Below are positions 8,763 to 19,251 of a stretch of 64,000 nucleotides of DNA, in pieces. The translations under genes and the position numbers were made by a program. Numbering within the stretch: the stretch's first letter is position 1; every line of letters starts with the position of its first letter. The stretch is from Nostoc sp. 'Peltigera membranacea cyanobiont' 210A (GTDB lineage: Bacteria > Cyanobacteriota > Cyanobacteriia > Cyanobacteriales > Nostocaceae): NCBI RefSeq assembly GCF_002246015.1, contig NZ_NOLJ01000002.1:279902-343901 (forward strand). Reading direction: 5' to 3'. The notes under the pieces are model-generated. The model was not told the origin of the DNA. It ran no database searches and saw only the letters and a program-made list of their open reading frames with translations.

Positions 8763-9563
8763 ATGAGTTCAGCAGAGATACCAAAAATCACAAATCAAGA
8801 AATCAAAGCTTTTGAACAAGATGGTGTTGTTTGCTTGAGAGGTTTGTTTAAAGACGTATGGTTGGAACGTCTTCGATCCGCTATTGACTGGAATATTGCC
8901 AATCCTAGTTCAATGGCTACAGGCTCTTTCCAGAGAGGCAACTTCCATCTCGATGTTTTCATGTGGACTAGAAATGCTGATTTTCGTGCTTTTGCCTTTG
9001 AGTCTCCTGTAGCTGCAATCGTGGCACAAATACTCAAAACAGAAAAAATACACTTCTTGTTTGACCATCTGCTAGTCAAAGAGCCTGGGTCTATAAAACC
9101 GACTCCGTGGCACAATGATCAGCCTTATTGGCCCGTGCAAGGCTGGAATATTTGTTCGCTTTGGCTAGCCCTTGATCCTGTTACTAAAGAAACTGGTGGG
9201 TTGCAGTACATTAAAGGTTCGCACCAATGGCGCAAATCTATCCGTGAAAAAAATAACCTTGTAGAAGCGGTAGCTGATTCAAAATCGCTTGAATTGCTTT
9301 CTTGGGATATGGCTCCAGGTGACTGTCTAGTGCATCACGCACTGACTGTTCATGGTGCATCAGGCAACGCATCTACCAGTACACGACGACGCGCTTTGGC
9401 AACCCGTTGGGTTGGTGATGATGTCACTTACGATCCTCGCCCTGAGACGTTTATCAGTTATATCAAAAAGCTTGGCATCAAAGAAGTTAACTCAATCAAC
9501 AGCCTTCACGCTGGTGCTTCTATAGATTGTGACCTTTTTCCTCAGCTTTGGCCACGCACTTAA
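8763..9563 (+). CDS. Phytanoyl-CoA dioxygenase (PhyH)-family Fe(II)/2-oxoglutarate oxygenase
   Basis: From ATG 8763 the protein has 266 residues, usual for PhyH. The iron triad is visible: H117 and D119 in TPWHNDQPYW and H197 in LTVHGASGN; arginines in RRRALATRW about 12 residues later fit the 2-oxoglutarate carboxylate clamp. PhyH enzymes hydroxylate acyl-CoAs, free amino acids, peptides or natural-product scaffolds using 2-oxoglutarate and oxygen. An upstream TTG at 8727 adds 12 residues but is less likely. The gene follows the Thr-rich peptide gene by about 170 bp on the same strand, so it is probably part of the same tailoring cassette; its real substrate is unknown. Confidence 0.85.
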   Translation: MSSAEIPKITNQEIKAFEQDGVVCLRGLFKDVWLERLRSAIDWNIANPSSMATGSFQRGNFHLDVFMWTRNADFRAFAFESPVAAIVAQILKTEKIHFLFDHLLVKEPGSIKPTPWHNDQPYWPVQGWNICSLWLALDPVTKETGGLQYIKGSHQWRKSIREKNNLVEAVADSKSLELLSWDMAPGDCLVHHALTVHGASGNASTSTRRRALATRWVGDDVTYDPRPETFISYIKKLGIKEVNSINSLHAGASIDCDLFPQLWPRT

Positions 9564-9576
9564 TATTGAGACTTTT

Positions 9577-12500
9577 TCAATCAACTGCCCCCAGAGCTTT
9601 TAGCATACTAATAGTCGCTTCAGTTAAACCTGTAACCCCCATGATGTTCATGCGCTCATAAGGTTTTTCTACTTTCAGAGTTTTTAAGCACTTGCCTGTT
9701 CTTACATCCCAAAGCTTAATTGTCTCATCTTCGCTACCACTGGCCAGAGTATGATTATCAGGGCTAAAGACGGCTGACCAAACCCAACTCGTATGTCCCT
9801 GGAAAGTTCTGAGGCATTCACCTGTGGTGACATCCCACAACCTGAGTGTGCAGTCATGACTACTACTAACTAGTTTTTGTCCATCAGCACTAAAGGCAAC
9901 TGATCGTACCCAATTCGTATGTCCTTGCAAAGTTTTGATGCATTCACCTGTGCTGACACTCCATAGCTTTACTGTATGATCTACGCTGCCACTCGCTAGC
10001 GTGTCACCATCAGGACTAAAGGCAACTGACCAAACCCAATTTGTATGTCCCTGAAAACTTTTGAGGCATTTACCAGTGCTGACATCCCACAACCTTAGCG
10101 TTTGATCCCAAGCGCCACTAACTAGCATCGTACCTTGAGGACTGAAGGCAACTGACCAGATTGCATCACTATGTCCCTGGAAAGTTCTGAGGCATTCACC
10201 TGTGGTGACATCCCACAACCTCATAGTATGGTCATCGCTGCCACTTGCCAGAGTCTGTCCATTAGGACTGAAAGTAGTTGACCATATCTGAGCATGATGT
10301 CCCTGGAAAGTTCTCAAAGCTTGACCTGTACTGGCATTCCATAGCTTCAGTGTTTTGTCTCCACCACAACTGACTAGGGTGTTACCTTGTGGGCTGAAGG
10401 CAACTGAACATACCCAATTAGAATGCCCCTGGAAAGTTCTGAAGCATTCACCACTGCTGACATCCCACAACCTCACAGTATGGTCATCGCTGCCACTTGC
10501 CAGAGTCTGTCCATCAGGACTAAAGGCAACTGAAATTATTTGATTGGAATATCCCTGAAAAGTTCTGAGGCACTTACCAGTGCTAACATCCCAAAACCTC
10601 ACTGTCTGGTCAAAACTGCCACTGGACAAAATATTGTCTTGTGGACTGAAGGCGACTGAAAATATCCAATTGGAATGTCCCTCGCAGATTCTAAGGCATT
10701 CGCCTGTACTAACATTCCACAATCTAATTGTTTGGTCAAGACTGCCACTAGCCAGGATATCACATTGTGAACTGAAGCTGACTGAAAAGATCCGATTAGA
10801 ATGCCCTTGGAAAGTTCTGAGGCATTCACCTGTGTTCACATCCCACAACTTAACTGTGTGATCCTCACTGCCACTCGCTAGGAACTGCCCATCGGCACTG
10901 AGGGAGATTGACCTTACCCCATCAGAGTGTCCTTGGAAAGTTCTGAGGCATTCACCTGTGTTCACATCCCACAACTTAACTGTGTGATCCTCACTGCCAC
11001 TCGCCAGTAAGTAACAATCAGGACTAAAGGCAACTGATAGTACCCAATTCATATGTCCTTGGAAAGTTCTGAGGCATTCACCTGTGCTGACACTCCATAG
11101 CTTCACCGCCCGGTCATCACTGGCACTCGCCAGTAAGTGACAATCAGGGCTAAAGGCAACTGACCAAACATCATTATTATGCCCGTGCAAAGTTTGAAGG
11201 CATTGACCTGTAGTGAGATTCCATAGTTTCACAGTATAGTCAGTGCTGCTGCTAGCAAGGATACTACCATCAGAACTAAAGGCGAGTGATACGACCCAAT
11301 TGGTGTGACCCTTGCAGTTAAGAATATGTTTCCCATCCGTAACTTGGTACAAGCGAATCTCACCATTAGTATTACCCATAGCCAAAAGCTTACCATCAGG
11401 GCTAAAGGCTACTGACAAAACACCACCAAAGGTTTCAGAAAAAACAGACTTATCAAAATTGGCGTTTTGGAAATTTACACCGTGCAATTTTAAACACCGC
11501 AAGTCTGCTTGCCAAATACTCAGATCAGAAAAATCATAGCCACTAAGATCACTCTCTAGATAACAAAGCAAATTGAGAATATTTCCAGCTGTATAACTTT
11601 GTTCTAGCGGTGATGTCTCTCGTAGTCTTGCTAGAATTTGGGTTAGCTGATTTTCAAGATTTCTTTTGCTTCTCAAGACAGTGAGCAAACCATCTGTAAC
11701 TGGCTTAAGAATGAGGCGAATTTGAATCTCCCTTACGTAGTCTTTAGCCGTCGCCTTTATCAAAGCATGACACCTGAACAAATCAAGTTTCTGAGTTTCA
11801 ATCTCCTCACAAACTACCTCTATCAATCGCTGAGTCGCATACTCCATGACGACAGGCTGTAGGGTGAAGAGTGCTGTGTTTTTCTCAACTAGCGATCGCC
11901 TTACCAGAGACTCCAGAGCCTCCAGTAAGTTTTGTGGTGGAATTGGTGATACAATATCTTCTCGTATTTCCGATAGCGAAACTGGCTCACGATTGATTGC
12001 TAGCCAGTACATAATATCCTTCTCTAAATTTGCCAAGCGCGAAAACTGCTGGTCTAGCAAATCGCGAATGTTGCCAAAAACAGCCGTGTAATGTTGCAGA
12101 AATTCACCAACATTACCATCAAAAACATCTTGGATCGTTGTCGCTACTATCTTCAAAGCTAGGGCATTGCCTGCATAACGCTCGACTACTGCTGGTAATT
12201 CTGACTCTGAGCCAGAAAAACCTTTGGCTTCAAAGATTTTTTGCCCTGCTACTACCTCTAAACCACTAAGTTGTAATGAGCGAACAGCCAGTGTTTCTCC
12301 TCCGAGTGACGCTATGTCTTTGGGTTTTTCGCGTGAAGTCAGCACTAAGGAACTTTGATGCATAACTTGTCCCAATCGTTTGATCAGTAAGCCATAATCT
12401 TCATAGCCTTCTCGATAGCATCCAGCATAAGCGCCTGTTTGTAAAATAGTCTCTACATTATCTAATACGATCAGACAGCGCTGTTGTTGCAAATATTCAA

Positions 12501-13128
12501 TCAGTTGTGATATTCTTCCATCTACACTTTTTGCTAAGTCAATTTCTAATACCTGCTCATTAGAGAAAAATTGAATTAAATTTGCCAGCAGATCAAAAAG
12601 TGGGGGAGCATTGTAAAGCGATCGCCAGATAACGTACTCAAACCATCCTTGAACCTTTTGTGATAACTTGGCAGCCAGAGAGGTTTTACCAATTCCTCCC
12701 ATTCCCAACAGCGCCACTACTCGACAGCGCTCCTGGATCAGCCATTGCTCTAGTAGAGTAAGTTCATCTGTGCGTCCATAGAAAACAGATACATCCACCA
12801 TCTCTCCCCAATCAATGCGCTTGGGGTTCTTCAAGTCTTCCTGCCCTTTTAAATCAGAGTCTGGGCTTGTATAATCGCTTTTATCCAGTTCTAAATTAAA
12901 CATCATAAACAAACGAACAAGCGTCCGTTTGTCAACCCCGGTTTCACGAGTAAGTATCTTTCTGAAAGTGACAGGAGTGATCCCAGCTTGTTCGCTTAAT
13001 TCTTCTAAGGTAGATTTGGAGCCATTGTTTTTCCTAAATTCCCACTCAAGTTTAGCATTCTGAAGCTTTTGCCAGCCTTCACGAGTCAGTATAAGCCCAC
13101 GATTGCGTTTGGGTTTCTCCGGTTTCAT
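9577..13128 (-). CDS. STAND protein: HTH, NB-ARC NTPase, 14 WD40 repeats (paralogue A)
   Basis: This is a 1,183-residue signal-transduction ATPase. Residues 1-75 hold a helix-turn-helix-like domain ([19 protein letters not shown]). The NB-ARC domain starts near 107 with Walker [11 protein letters not shown] (142-149 core) and Walker [10 protein letters not shown] (about 218-225), followed by helical ARC regions. A short pentapeptide-like stretch ([20 protein letters not shown]) leads into 14 WD40 units from about 562 to 1150, enough for two seven-bladed propellers, and a conserved tail [17 protein letters not shown]. By family analogy the propellers sense a ligand and trigger NTPase-driven oligomerisation; the role here (regulation, programmed death or defence) is not shown. 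The start is supported by identity of the N-terminus with the paralogue at 13955-17530. Confidence 0.93.
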   Translation of the reverse strand: MKPEKPKRNRGLILTREGWQKLQNAKLEWEFRKNNGSKSTLEELSEQAGITPVTFRKILTRETGVDKRTLVRLFMMFNLELDKSDYTSPDSDLKGQEDLKNPKRIDWGEMVDVSVFYGRTDELTLLEQWLIQERCRVVALLGMGGIGKTSLAAKLSQKVQGWFEYVIWRSLYNAPPLFDLLANLIQFFSNEQVLEIDLAKSVDGRISQLIEYLQQQRCLIVLDNVETILQTGAYAGCYREGYEDYGLLIKRLGQVMHQSSLVLTSREKPKDIASLGGETLAVRSLQLSGLEVVAGQKIFEAKGFSGSESELPAVVERYAGNALALKIVATTIQDVFDGNVGEFLQHYTAVFGNIRDLLDQQFSRLANLEKDIMYWLAINREPVSLSEIREDIVSPIPPQNLLEALESLVRRSLVEKNTALFTLQPVVMEYATQRLIEVVCEEIETQKLDLFRCHALIKATAKDYVREIQIRLILKPVTDGLLTVLRSKRNLENQLTQILARLRETSPLEQSYTAGNILNLLCYLESDLSGYDFSDLSIWQADLRCLKLHGVNFQNANFDKSVFSETFGGVLSVAFSPDGKLLAMGNTNGEIRLYQVTDGKHILNCKGHTNWVVSLAFSSDGSILASSSTDYTVKLWNLTTGQCLQTLHGHNNDVWSVAFSPDCHLLASASDDRAVKLWSVSTGECLRTFQGHMNWVLSVAFSPDCYLLASGSEDHTVKLWDVNTGECLRTFQGHSDGVRSISLSADGQFLASGSEDHTVKLWDVNTGECLRTFQGHSNRIFSVSFSSQCDILASGSLDQTIRLWNVSTGECLRICEGHSNWIFSVAFSPQDNILSSGSFDQTVRFWDVSTGKCLRTFQGYSNQIISVAFSPDGQTLASGSDDHTVRLWDVSSGECFRTFQGHSNWVCSVAFSPQGNTLVSCGGDKTLKLWNASTGQALRTFQGHHAQIWSTTFSPNGQTLASGSDDHTMRLWDVTTGECLRTFQGHSDAIWSVAFSPQGTMLVSGAWDQTLRLWDVSTGKCLKSFQGHTNWVWSVAFSPDGDTLASGSVDHTVKLWSVSTGECIKTLQGHTNWVRSVAFSADGQKLVSSSHDCTLRLWDVTTGECLRTFQGHTSWVWSAVFSPDNHTLASGSEDETIKLWDVRTGKCLKTLKVEKPYERMNIMGVTGLTEATISMLKALGAVD
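10805..11002. repeat. Near-identical adjacent WD40-coding units
   Basis: The stretch starting CCTTGGAAAGTTCTGAGGCA at 10805 recurs at 10931 and stays identical for about 70 bp; the period is 126 bp, exactly one 42-residue WD40 unit. Such identity at the DNA level indicates very recent duplication or conversion between repeats. Confidence 0.8.
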
Positions 13129-13494
13129 AATTTCTTAGGGAGAATTGTATTTGTAGTAATAGGCTCCTACCGCTGGCGTTTACCGAAGGGAATTCTCAGG
13201 AAATTAGAATTGTTGCAAAACAAGCTAAATAATCGATAAAACCCTGCCAGAGCAAGCATTTCAAAAATCTAATTTTAGATAGTTAAAACGGAATAGTACA
13301 CAAGACTGAGGGACTTTAGACGTTATTAAGCGACAATTCTATTATTAGCTAAGAATTGATTTTTAAATTTGTACCCAAAATTCATGATTATATTAATAAA
13401 TATCTCCTGAATTGACTTACTAGGTATTTACTCTAATGGAAAGAAATTTTAATTTCCTGTTTTTAACTTTTGATTAATCTTGATTACATTAATC
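13129..13494. other. AT-rich intergenic region between the STAND paralogue and the RHH-like gene
   Basis: No reading frame of note is present. It holds the promoter region of the minus-strand STAND gene and ends in a plus-strand promoter at 13495-13522. A GGCGTTTACCGAAGGGAATT segment near 13173 may be a further dispersed-repeat fragment. Confidence 0.4.
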
Positions 13495-13522
13495 TTGATT
13501 ACTCAGTAGTTTACTATATAAT
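13495..13522 (+). promoter_or_regulatory. Sigma-70-type promoter for the small RHH-like gene
   Basis: A -35 box TTGATT (13495-13500) is separated by 16 bp from a perfect TATAAT -10 box (13517-13522). Transcription would begin near 13529, about 20 bp before the ATG at 13549. The TTAATCTTGATTACATTAAT repeat just upstream could be an operator. Confidence 0.5.
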
Positions 13523-13548
13523 AGTAATTGGAAAGTCATTAAAAGTCA

Positions 13549-13716
13549 ATGACAATGGCTATAAAAAATGCTGCTAATTTAACAATTCAATTTTCGCTAG
13601 AGGAGAAAATAATTTTGGAGGAATATTGTGAGAGAATGCAGCGAACAAAGAGCGATGTAATTCGAGAGATGGTAAGCACACTTAAAAAATACTTAGACAG
13701 TAGCCAAAGTCTTTAG
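13549..13716 (+). CDS. Ribbon-helix-helix-like small protein (55 aa)
   Basis: The frame reads MTMAIKNAANLTIQFSLEEK, then a helix with EEYCERMQRTKSDVIREMV and a lysine-rich end. An N-terminal strand LTIQFSLEE, a helix, a turn at RTKS and a second helix DVIREMVSTLKKYL match the MetJ/Arc (CopG) ribbon-helix-helix layout, a dimeric DNA binder. It has a textbook promoter directly upstream and sits between the two STAND genes on the opposite strand. No toxin partner follows it. It may regulate itself or its neighbours; this is inference. The second ATG at 13555 is an alternative start. Confidence 0.6.
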   Translation: MTMAIKNAANLTIQFSLEEKIILEEYCERMQRTKSDVIREMVSTLKKYLDSSQSL

Positions 13717-13954
13717 TAACTTTGGAAACCCATACTTAAAAAGTAAGCTGTTGTGCATCTAATGTTCCAGAATGAAGTCCCTAAATCTGCAAAATAGGCA
13801 GTTATATCTCCAATTTCTGCAACCAAGTGAAATACGCAATAGCTTATGGGTTTTCAAAGCTCTGTAATTTTATATATGCAACGAATAAATTCAAAAGCCG
13901 TCTCTTAGCTCCAGGCTCAACACAAAGTGAAGCGAAGTCAAGCCAGGGAGAAAG

Positions 13955-16900
13955 TCAATTCTCGATTGCTCCCAAAACTTTCAAAGAAGTAATAGTTGCT
14001 TGGGTTAAACCTGTAACACCAGTAATGTTCATTCCCTCATAAGGTCTTTCGTTTCTTAAAGTTTTTAGACATTCACCCGTCAAAACATCCCACAACTTTA
14101 CCGTTTCATCTTCGCTGCCACTTACCAGAGTTTGACTATCTGGACTAAAGGCAACTGATCTTATCCAATGGGTATGACCATGCAAAGTTTTGATACATTG
14201 ACCGGATTGGACATCCCACAATCTTACCGTTTGATCTACACTCCCAGTAGCCAGAAGTTTACCTTCAGGACTAAAAGCGACGGACAATACCCAACTTGTG
14301 TGTCCTAACAAAGTTTTGACACATCTACCTGTGCTAACATCCCAAAGCTTCACAGTTTTATCTTTACTGCTACTGGCTAAGGTCTTACCTTCAGGACTGA
14401 AAGCGACGGACAATACCCAACTTGTATGTCCCGACAAAATTTTGAGACATTCACTTGTGTGAATATCCCAGAGCTTGACTGTTTGATCATCACTGCCACT
14501 GGCCAGGATATTACCTTCAGGACTGAAAGCAACCGACCATACCCCATGACTATGTTCCAAAATATTCAAAACTTGACCAGTGTTGACATCCCAAAGCCTT
14601 ACAGTTTTGTCATCACTGCCACTGGCGAGAATTTTACCTCCAGGAGCAAAAGCAACTGACTTTACCCAGCCAGTATGTCCCCGTAAGATGTTGCAACATT
14701 GGCAGGTGCTGGTATCCCACAGCCTCACAAGTTGATCGTAACTGCCACTTGCCAATATATTACCTTGAGGAATAAAGGCAACGGTTCTGACTCGATTAGG
14801 GTGTTCTCGTAAAGTTTTGTAGCACTTCCCATCCGCGACATTCCAGAGCTTTACGGTTTGGTCATTATTGCTGCTAATTATAGTCTGCCCACCAGGAGCA
14901 AAGGCAACAGACCACACCCCATTATTGTAGCCCTGCAAGTTTCTTAAGGCTTGACCAGTGCTAACATCCCAAAACCTCACAGTTTGGTCATCACTACCAC
15001 TGACCAAAGTTTGACCATCTGGACTAAAAACAACAGAGCAGACCAAACTTGTATGCGCCTGCAATGTTTTAACGCATTCTCCTGTGCAGAAATTCCATAG
15101 CTTCACAGTTTGGTCATCACTACCGCTAGCCAGAATATTACCATTAGGAGCAAAGGCGACTGACCTAACCCTATCACTATGTCCCTGGAAAGTTCTCAGG
15201 CACTTCCCATCTGAGATACTCCAGAGTTTCACAGTTTGGTCATCACCACCACTAACCAAGGTTTGACCATCCAGATTGAAAGCAATTGAGGAAACCGAAC
15301 TAGTGTGTCCCTGCAAAGTTTTGAGGCATTCTCCTGTGCGGAAATTCCATAGCTTTACGGTTTTATCACTACTAGCACTAGCGAGAATTTTACCTTTAGG
15401 ACTAAAAATTACAGATAATACTGAATCAGTATGTCCCTGTAATATTTTGTAACATTTGCTATCCGGAATACTCCACAAACGCACTGCCCGATCATCGCTG
15501 CCAGAAGCTAGAATTTCACCTTGAGGACTGAAGGCAACAGATCGTACCTGTTCAGGATGTTCTGTTAAAGTTTTCAGGCATTCACCTGTGTTGACATCCC
15601 ACAATTTCACACTCTGGTCACTACCTCCACTGCAAAGAATGCTACCATTCGGACTGAAGGCGATCGCTCGAACCCAATCAATATGTCCTAGACAGGTCGA
15701 AAGTTGTTCGCCCTCACCAAAGTTTCGCCACAAGCAAATTTTGCCATTTGCGTCACTCGCCGCTAAAATTTTTCCGTTGGGGCAGAATGCTACTGCAGAA
15801 ATTTTACTAAAATTTTTAGTAAAAATCGATTTAGATAAATTAGCATTTTGGAAATTGACTTGAGGTAAACTTACACCCTGCATATCTACTTGCCAAACGC
15901 TTAGGTTAGAAAAATCATACCCTCTTAAATCTGTATTTAACTGACGAAGCAAGTTGAGAATATTTCCGCTTGTATATCCAGGTTCCAGTGAATATTCTGT
16001 TTGCAGCTTGACTAAAATTTCATTTAAATGATTTTCTAGCTTCCTTGGGATTTTAAAAATAGTAAAAAGTTCATCTATGACTGGCTTAATAATTAAGCGT
16101 CTTTGAGTTTCTCTAGTGTAGTCTTTCGACTGAGCTTTACTCAAAGCATAATACTTAAGAAGCACAATTTCTTGAGTTGCAATTTCTTGATAAGTTTGCT
16201 GAATTAATTTGCTAGTGACATACTCCATTACTACAGAGTGTAATGTGAAGAGTAAACCATTTTTTTCACTTAACGTTGACTGAAATTTGTCGATGAGACT
16301 TCGCCTGATCAAAGACTCTATAGCTTCTAGTAACTTGTGTGGTATAACTAATGAAGTTAAATCTTCTTGCAAATTGCAGAGTGATATTGACTCACGATTA
16401 ATTGCCAGCCAGTACATAACCACACGTTCTAAATTAGATAAACGCTCAAACTGTTGCTCTAAAACAACACAAATATCACCAAAAACAGATGTCTTTTGGT
16501 TCAAAAACTCAGAAATATCACCATTGAAAACATCTTGAATAGTCGTTGCAACTATCTTCAAAGCTAATGGGTTACCAGAATAAAGCTCAATTAGTGTTTT
16601 CTTTTGGGACTCTGCTCCAAGCAAACCTTTCAGTTGAAAAATTTTTTTTACTTCTTCATTCAGACCCCTCACTTGTAATGAACGAACAGGTAGTGCTTGT
16701 CCTTCCTGTGACGCCACGTCTTTGGGTTTTTCGCGTGAAGTCAGCACTAAGGAACTTTGATGCATAACTTGTCCTAATCGTTTGATCAGTAAGCCATAAT
16801 TTTCATAGCCTTCTCGATAGCATCCAGCACAAGCGCCTGGTTGCAAAATAATCTCTACATTATCTAATACGATCAGACACCGCTGTTGTTGCAAATATTC

Positions 16901-17530
16901 AATAAGTTTTGATATTCTCCCATCTACACTTTTTGGTAAGTCAATTTCTAAAACCTGCTTGTTAGAGAAAAATTGAATTAAATTTGCCAGCAGGTCAAAA
17001 AGTGGGGGGGCATTGTAGAGCGATCGCCAGATAACGTACTCAAAACATCCTTGAACCTTTTGCGCTAATTTGGCAGCCAGAGAGGTTTTACCAATTCCTC
17101 CCATTCCCAACAGCGCCACTACTCGACAGCGTTCCTGGATCAGCCATTGCTCTAGTAGAGTAAGTTCATTTATGCGTCCATAGAAAACAGATACATCCAC
17201 CATCTCTCCCCAATCAACGCGCTTTCGAGACTCCAAGGCTGAAAGTCTCGCCAAATCAGGATTTAACTTAAAATAGTCTTGGGGATTTAGCTCTAAGTTA
17301 AACGCCATGAATAAATAAACTAGCGTTCGTTTGTCAACCCCTTCCTGGTTAGTAAGTATCTTTGCGACTGTATTTGAAGTTAATCCAGCGCGTTCACTTA
17401 TTTCTTCTAGAGTGTACTTGGAGCCAGATTTTTCTCGAATTTCCCCTTCAAGTTTTGCCTGCTGAAGTTTTTGCCAGCCTTCAGGAGTGAGTATAACGCC
17501 ACGATTCCGTTTTGGCTTGTGCTGATTCAT
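13955..17530 (-). CDS. STAND protein: HTH, NB-ARC NTPase, 14 WD40 repeats (paralogue B)
   Basis: This 1,191-residue paralogue of the protein at 9577-13128 has the same order: HTH-like start ([19 protein letters not shown]), NB-ARC with [10 protein letters not shown] and CLIVLDNVE, a [20 protein letters not shown] pentapeptide-like linker, 14 WD40 units and the tail [18 protein letters not shown]. The NB-ARC section is almost identical to paralogue A at DNA level (roughly 16700-17215 against 12305-12800), whereas the later ARC helices and the WD40 repeats differ throughout. The two genes thus probably share a nucleotide-driven switch but sense different ligands. Several WD40 units start with EHP or EHS rather than the common GHT. 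Its biological role is not shown by the sequence. Confidence 0.93.
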   Translation of the reverse strand: MNQHKPKRNRGVILTPEGWQKLQQAKLEGEIREKSGSKYTLEEISERAGLTSNTVAKILTNQEGVDKRTLVYLFMAFNLELNPQDYFKLNPDLARLSALESRKRVDWGEMVDVSVFYGRINELTLLEQWLIQERCRVVALLGMGGIGKTSLAAKLAQKVQGCFEYVIWRSLYNAPPLFDLLANLIQFFSNKQVLEIDLPKSVDGRISKLIEYLQQQRCLIVLDNVEIILQPGACAGCYREGYENYGLLIKRLGQVMHQSSLVLTSREKPKDVASQEGQALPVRSLQVRGLNEEVKKIFQLKGLLGAESQKKTLIELYSGNPLALKIVATTIQDVFNGDISEFLNQKTSVFGDICVVLEQQFERLSNLERVVMYWLAINRESISLCNLQEDLTSLVIPHKLLEAIESLIRRSLIDKFQSTLSEKNGLLFTLHSVVMEYVTSKLIQQTYQEIATQEIVLLKYYALSKAQSKDYTRETQRRLIIKPVIDELFTIFKIPRKLENHLNEILVKLQTEYSLEPGYTSGNILNLLRQLNTDLRGYDFSNLSVWQVDMQGVSLPQVNFQNANLSKSIFTKNFSKISAVAFCPNGKILAASDANGKICLWRNFGEGEQLSTCLGHIDWVRAIAFSPNGSILCSGGSDQSVKLWDVNTGECLKTLTEHPEQVRSVAFSPQGEILASGSDDRAVRLWSIPDSKCYKILQGHTDSVLSVIFSPKGKILASASSDKTVKLWNFRTGECLKTLQGHTSSVSSIAFNLDGQTLVSGGDDQTVKLWSISDGKCLRTFQGHSDRVRSVAFAPNGNILASGSDDQTVKLWNFCTGECVKTLQAHTSLVCSVVFSPDGQTLVSGSDDQTVRFWDVSTGQALRNLQGYNNGVWSVAFAPGGQTIISSNNDQTVKLWNVADGKCYKTLREHPNRVRTVAFIPQGNILASGSYDQLVRLWDTSTCQCCNILRGHTGWVKSVAFAPGGKILASGSDDKTVRLWDVNTGQVLNILEHSHGVWSVAFSPEGNILASGSDDQTVKLWDIHTSECLKILSGHTSWVLSVAFSPEGKTLASSSKDKTVKLWDVSTGRCVKTLLGHTSWVLSVAFSPEGKLLATGSVDQTVRLWDVQSGQCIKTLHGHTHWIRSVAFSPDSQTLVSGSEDETVKLWDVLTGECLKTLRNERPYEGMNITGVTGLTQATITSLKVLGAIEN

Positions 17531-17936
17531 AAATCATGAATACCTATTTTTTACAGCAAAAGCTTATGGACAGACCTTTAAAAATAGTGATTCCTGTCAG
17601 TTTTGGCTCAAAGCTTGGTCATACATGGAATCAGGGCTAACAATAGAACTCTTGCATAAATATTTTGTGGTATGATTAAGAGTTATTTAAATTTCATCTT
17701 TGGCAATTCAGATAGTAAGAGTTTATAAATTTTTTCGATAAAGTACTATCAGGCGTTCGTTAACTAAAAAAATGGCAATAAAGGCTGTTTTAGTTATTGA
17801 TTAATTACTGAAATTATTTGATAAATTTAATTTTTTAATCGATTTATATAGTTAATTCATGATTATAGATTCCTGCAATTAAAATCGACCTTAAGCCAAA
17901 ACGTCGGTGACGATTCTGAGGTAAGTAATGCTTTTT
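17531..17936. other. Intergenic, AT-rich, nothing recognised
   Basis: This 406-bp gap upstream of STAND paralogue B has no frame over 60 codons and no clear repeat. It presumably carries the promoter of that gene. Confidence 0.45.
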
Positions 17937-18347
17937 CTATAATTTTAATTGCAATATTGACAAAATCTCTCTAACTGGCGCTTTATCTGCTTCTAGCTTC
18001 TCTATTCTCCCTAATAGTCGTTTTGGAATATACTTGCACTTTTTAACCAGGCGATCGCCATCCTTCCAAAACTCATAGTGATACCAAGCTTGGGGATAAT
18101 CTTTGCCGTGAAGGGTAATGGTTTTCCACTGAATGGAGCCACTACCTAATCCTTTGTGTCGTCTAGTTTTACTAGAGCTATCTTTACTGGGGGTTATCTC
18201 TGACTGTTTGACATCGTTACTAGGGTTATTTTTACTAGGGCTATTATCAATACCCCCCAGTAAAAGTTCCGATACAGGAGGCGGATGATTTTGACAGCAG
18301 TTTGAGGACTCAGATATTTCCGGAGCGCAAATTCTGGATAATTCCAT
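17937..18347 (-). CDS. Conserved-looking hypothetical protein, basic C-terminal domain
   Basis: From ATG 18347 the product is 136 residues. The N-terminal half is low in structure (SESSNCCQNHPPPVSE, serine/lysine-rich). The C-terminal half looks folded: GSGSIQWKTITLHGKDYPQA, then WYHYEFWKDGDRLVKKCKYI and a helix RLLGRIEKLEADKAPVREIL. That block resembles short cyanobacterial proteins of unknown function found beside helicase or phage-type genes. The start overlaps the last codons of the broken dnaB-like gene in another frame, so the two were probably translationally coupled. No function is assigned. Confidence 0.55.
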   Translation of the reverse strand: MELSRICAPEISESSNCCQNHPPPVSELLLGGIDNSPSKNNPSNDVKQSEITPSKDSSSKTRRHKGLGSGSIQWKTITLHGKDYPQAWYHYEFWKDGDRLVKKCKYIPKRLLGRIEKLEADKAPVREILSILQLKL

Positions 18348-18660
18348 AGGACTTGTCAAAAAATACCGTTGCTGTACCTGTTTCACCGTGCCGTGCTTTA
18401 GCCATGATGTGCCATCATTTGTAGGTAATCAACTACAACTAGCCCCAGTTTTCCCTCTTTAGCCTTAATTTGACGGCATTCGGAAGCAATTTGTGAAACG
18501 GTGATACCCCTTGAGTCATTCATGTACAGCGGTAATTCTGAAGCAACACCGACGATTTTGGCAATGCTTGTAAATTCCCAGTCTGCTAGGGGTTTATTAC
18601 CTGAGCGATGTCTGCGGATGCGATCGCTTATAGCGGCATAGTCAATAATTCTGCTAAACC
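18310..18660 (-). pseudogene. DnaB-type replicative helicase remnant
   Basis: One minus-strand frame reads PLADWEFTSIAKIVGVASEL, PLYMNDSRGITVSQIASECR and KLGLVVVDYLQMM, the DnaB/RecA-like Walker B region, before stopping at 18398. A second frame, shifted by one, starts at 18405 and reads MAKARHGETGTATVFFDKSY, the end of the DnaB core (usual form KHRNGPTGT...F). The roughly 80 residues that normally separate these motifs are missing, so the gene has lost an internal segment and its frame. It was probably phage- or plasmid-type, given its divergence; the N-terminal domain and Walker A are not seen. Confidence 0.75.
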
Positions 18661-18665
18661 TTTTC

Positions 18666-18896
18666 TTAAGCAGGGATGGACAAGGTTACACTTCTACATC
18701 TTAAATCTCTCGTCCACCTGAATTTGGTCATATTGGCAGTGGTTGCGATCGCAGCGCTAACATAGAGGTGAAATGTTTTTCGTGAATCCAAGAGATTCAG
18801 AACGATATCGACTGCTGTTTTGATGTAGAACTTGTGCTGTTGCAGCATTTGTTCAAGTTGTTCCGGGGTAGCGCGTTCGCGTAACAGCAAAATCAT
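18666..18896 (-). pseudogene. Degraded DUF5674-like gene
   Basis: The first 30 residues MILLLRERATPEQLEQMLQQ HKFYIKTAVD match the start of a small cyanobacterial protein family (DUF5674, as I recall it). The rest lacks the glycine-rich and HADCE-type motifs expected after the 'AVDI' helix and reads as a diverged copy (TFHLYVSAAI). The run then meets the dnaB remnant. The likely reading is a decayed gene; the family identification is from memory and moderate. Confidence 0.35.
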
Positions 18897-18971
18897 ACAA
18901 CTGAAAACCTCTGTAATATCATCAAAGCTAACTAGAAGGGCGCTCTGTTTCTTGCAACCAACTTAAAATAG

Positions 18972-19130
18972 TCAGCGCCAACTCCCAGGATTCGCACCAC
19001 TCCCAATTAGGTAAGTGAACCAGATCAGTGCTACAGAGCCAATAACCATTCCGACTAAGCCAACTACCGAACCTAGTCGCACACTAGGTTTTTCTGCTAA
19101 CGGTCGCTCTACTGCTCCTTCTGCACATGA
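18972..19130 (-). other. Fragment encoding one membrane span
   Basis: A minus-strand frame without an ATG reads EGAVERPLAEKPSVRLGSVV, then GLVGMVIGSVALIWFTYLIG and stops after GSGANPGSWR. The middle is a convincing transmembrane helix. An in-frame stop lies just upstream of the readable part; only a GTG at 19082 could start a 36-residue product. It is probably the tail of a decayed small membrane protein. Not recognised. Confidence 0.25.
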
Positions 19131-19251
19131 TTAAAAATCAAGGTATCAGCGTCTGTGCGATCGCTAAAATACTTGGGATTCAAATGCAGTTAAATTGCAC
19201 CCCCATTTGTGAAATGCTGTAATAAGCGCAATATGTAGGGAGAGGATCTCC

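Noticed and set aside
9577..17530. Plus-strand frames inside the WD40 genes
   Set aside because: They are shadows generated by the regular codon pattern of the WD40 repeats.
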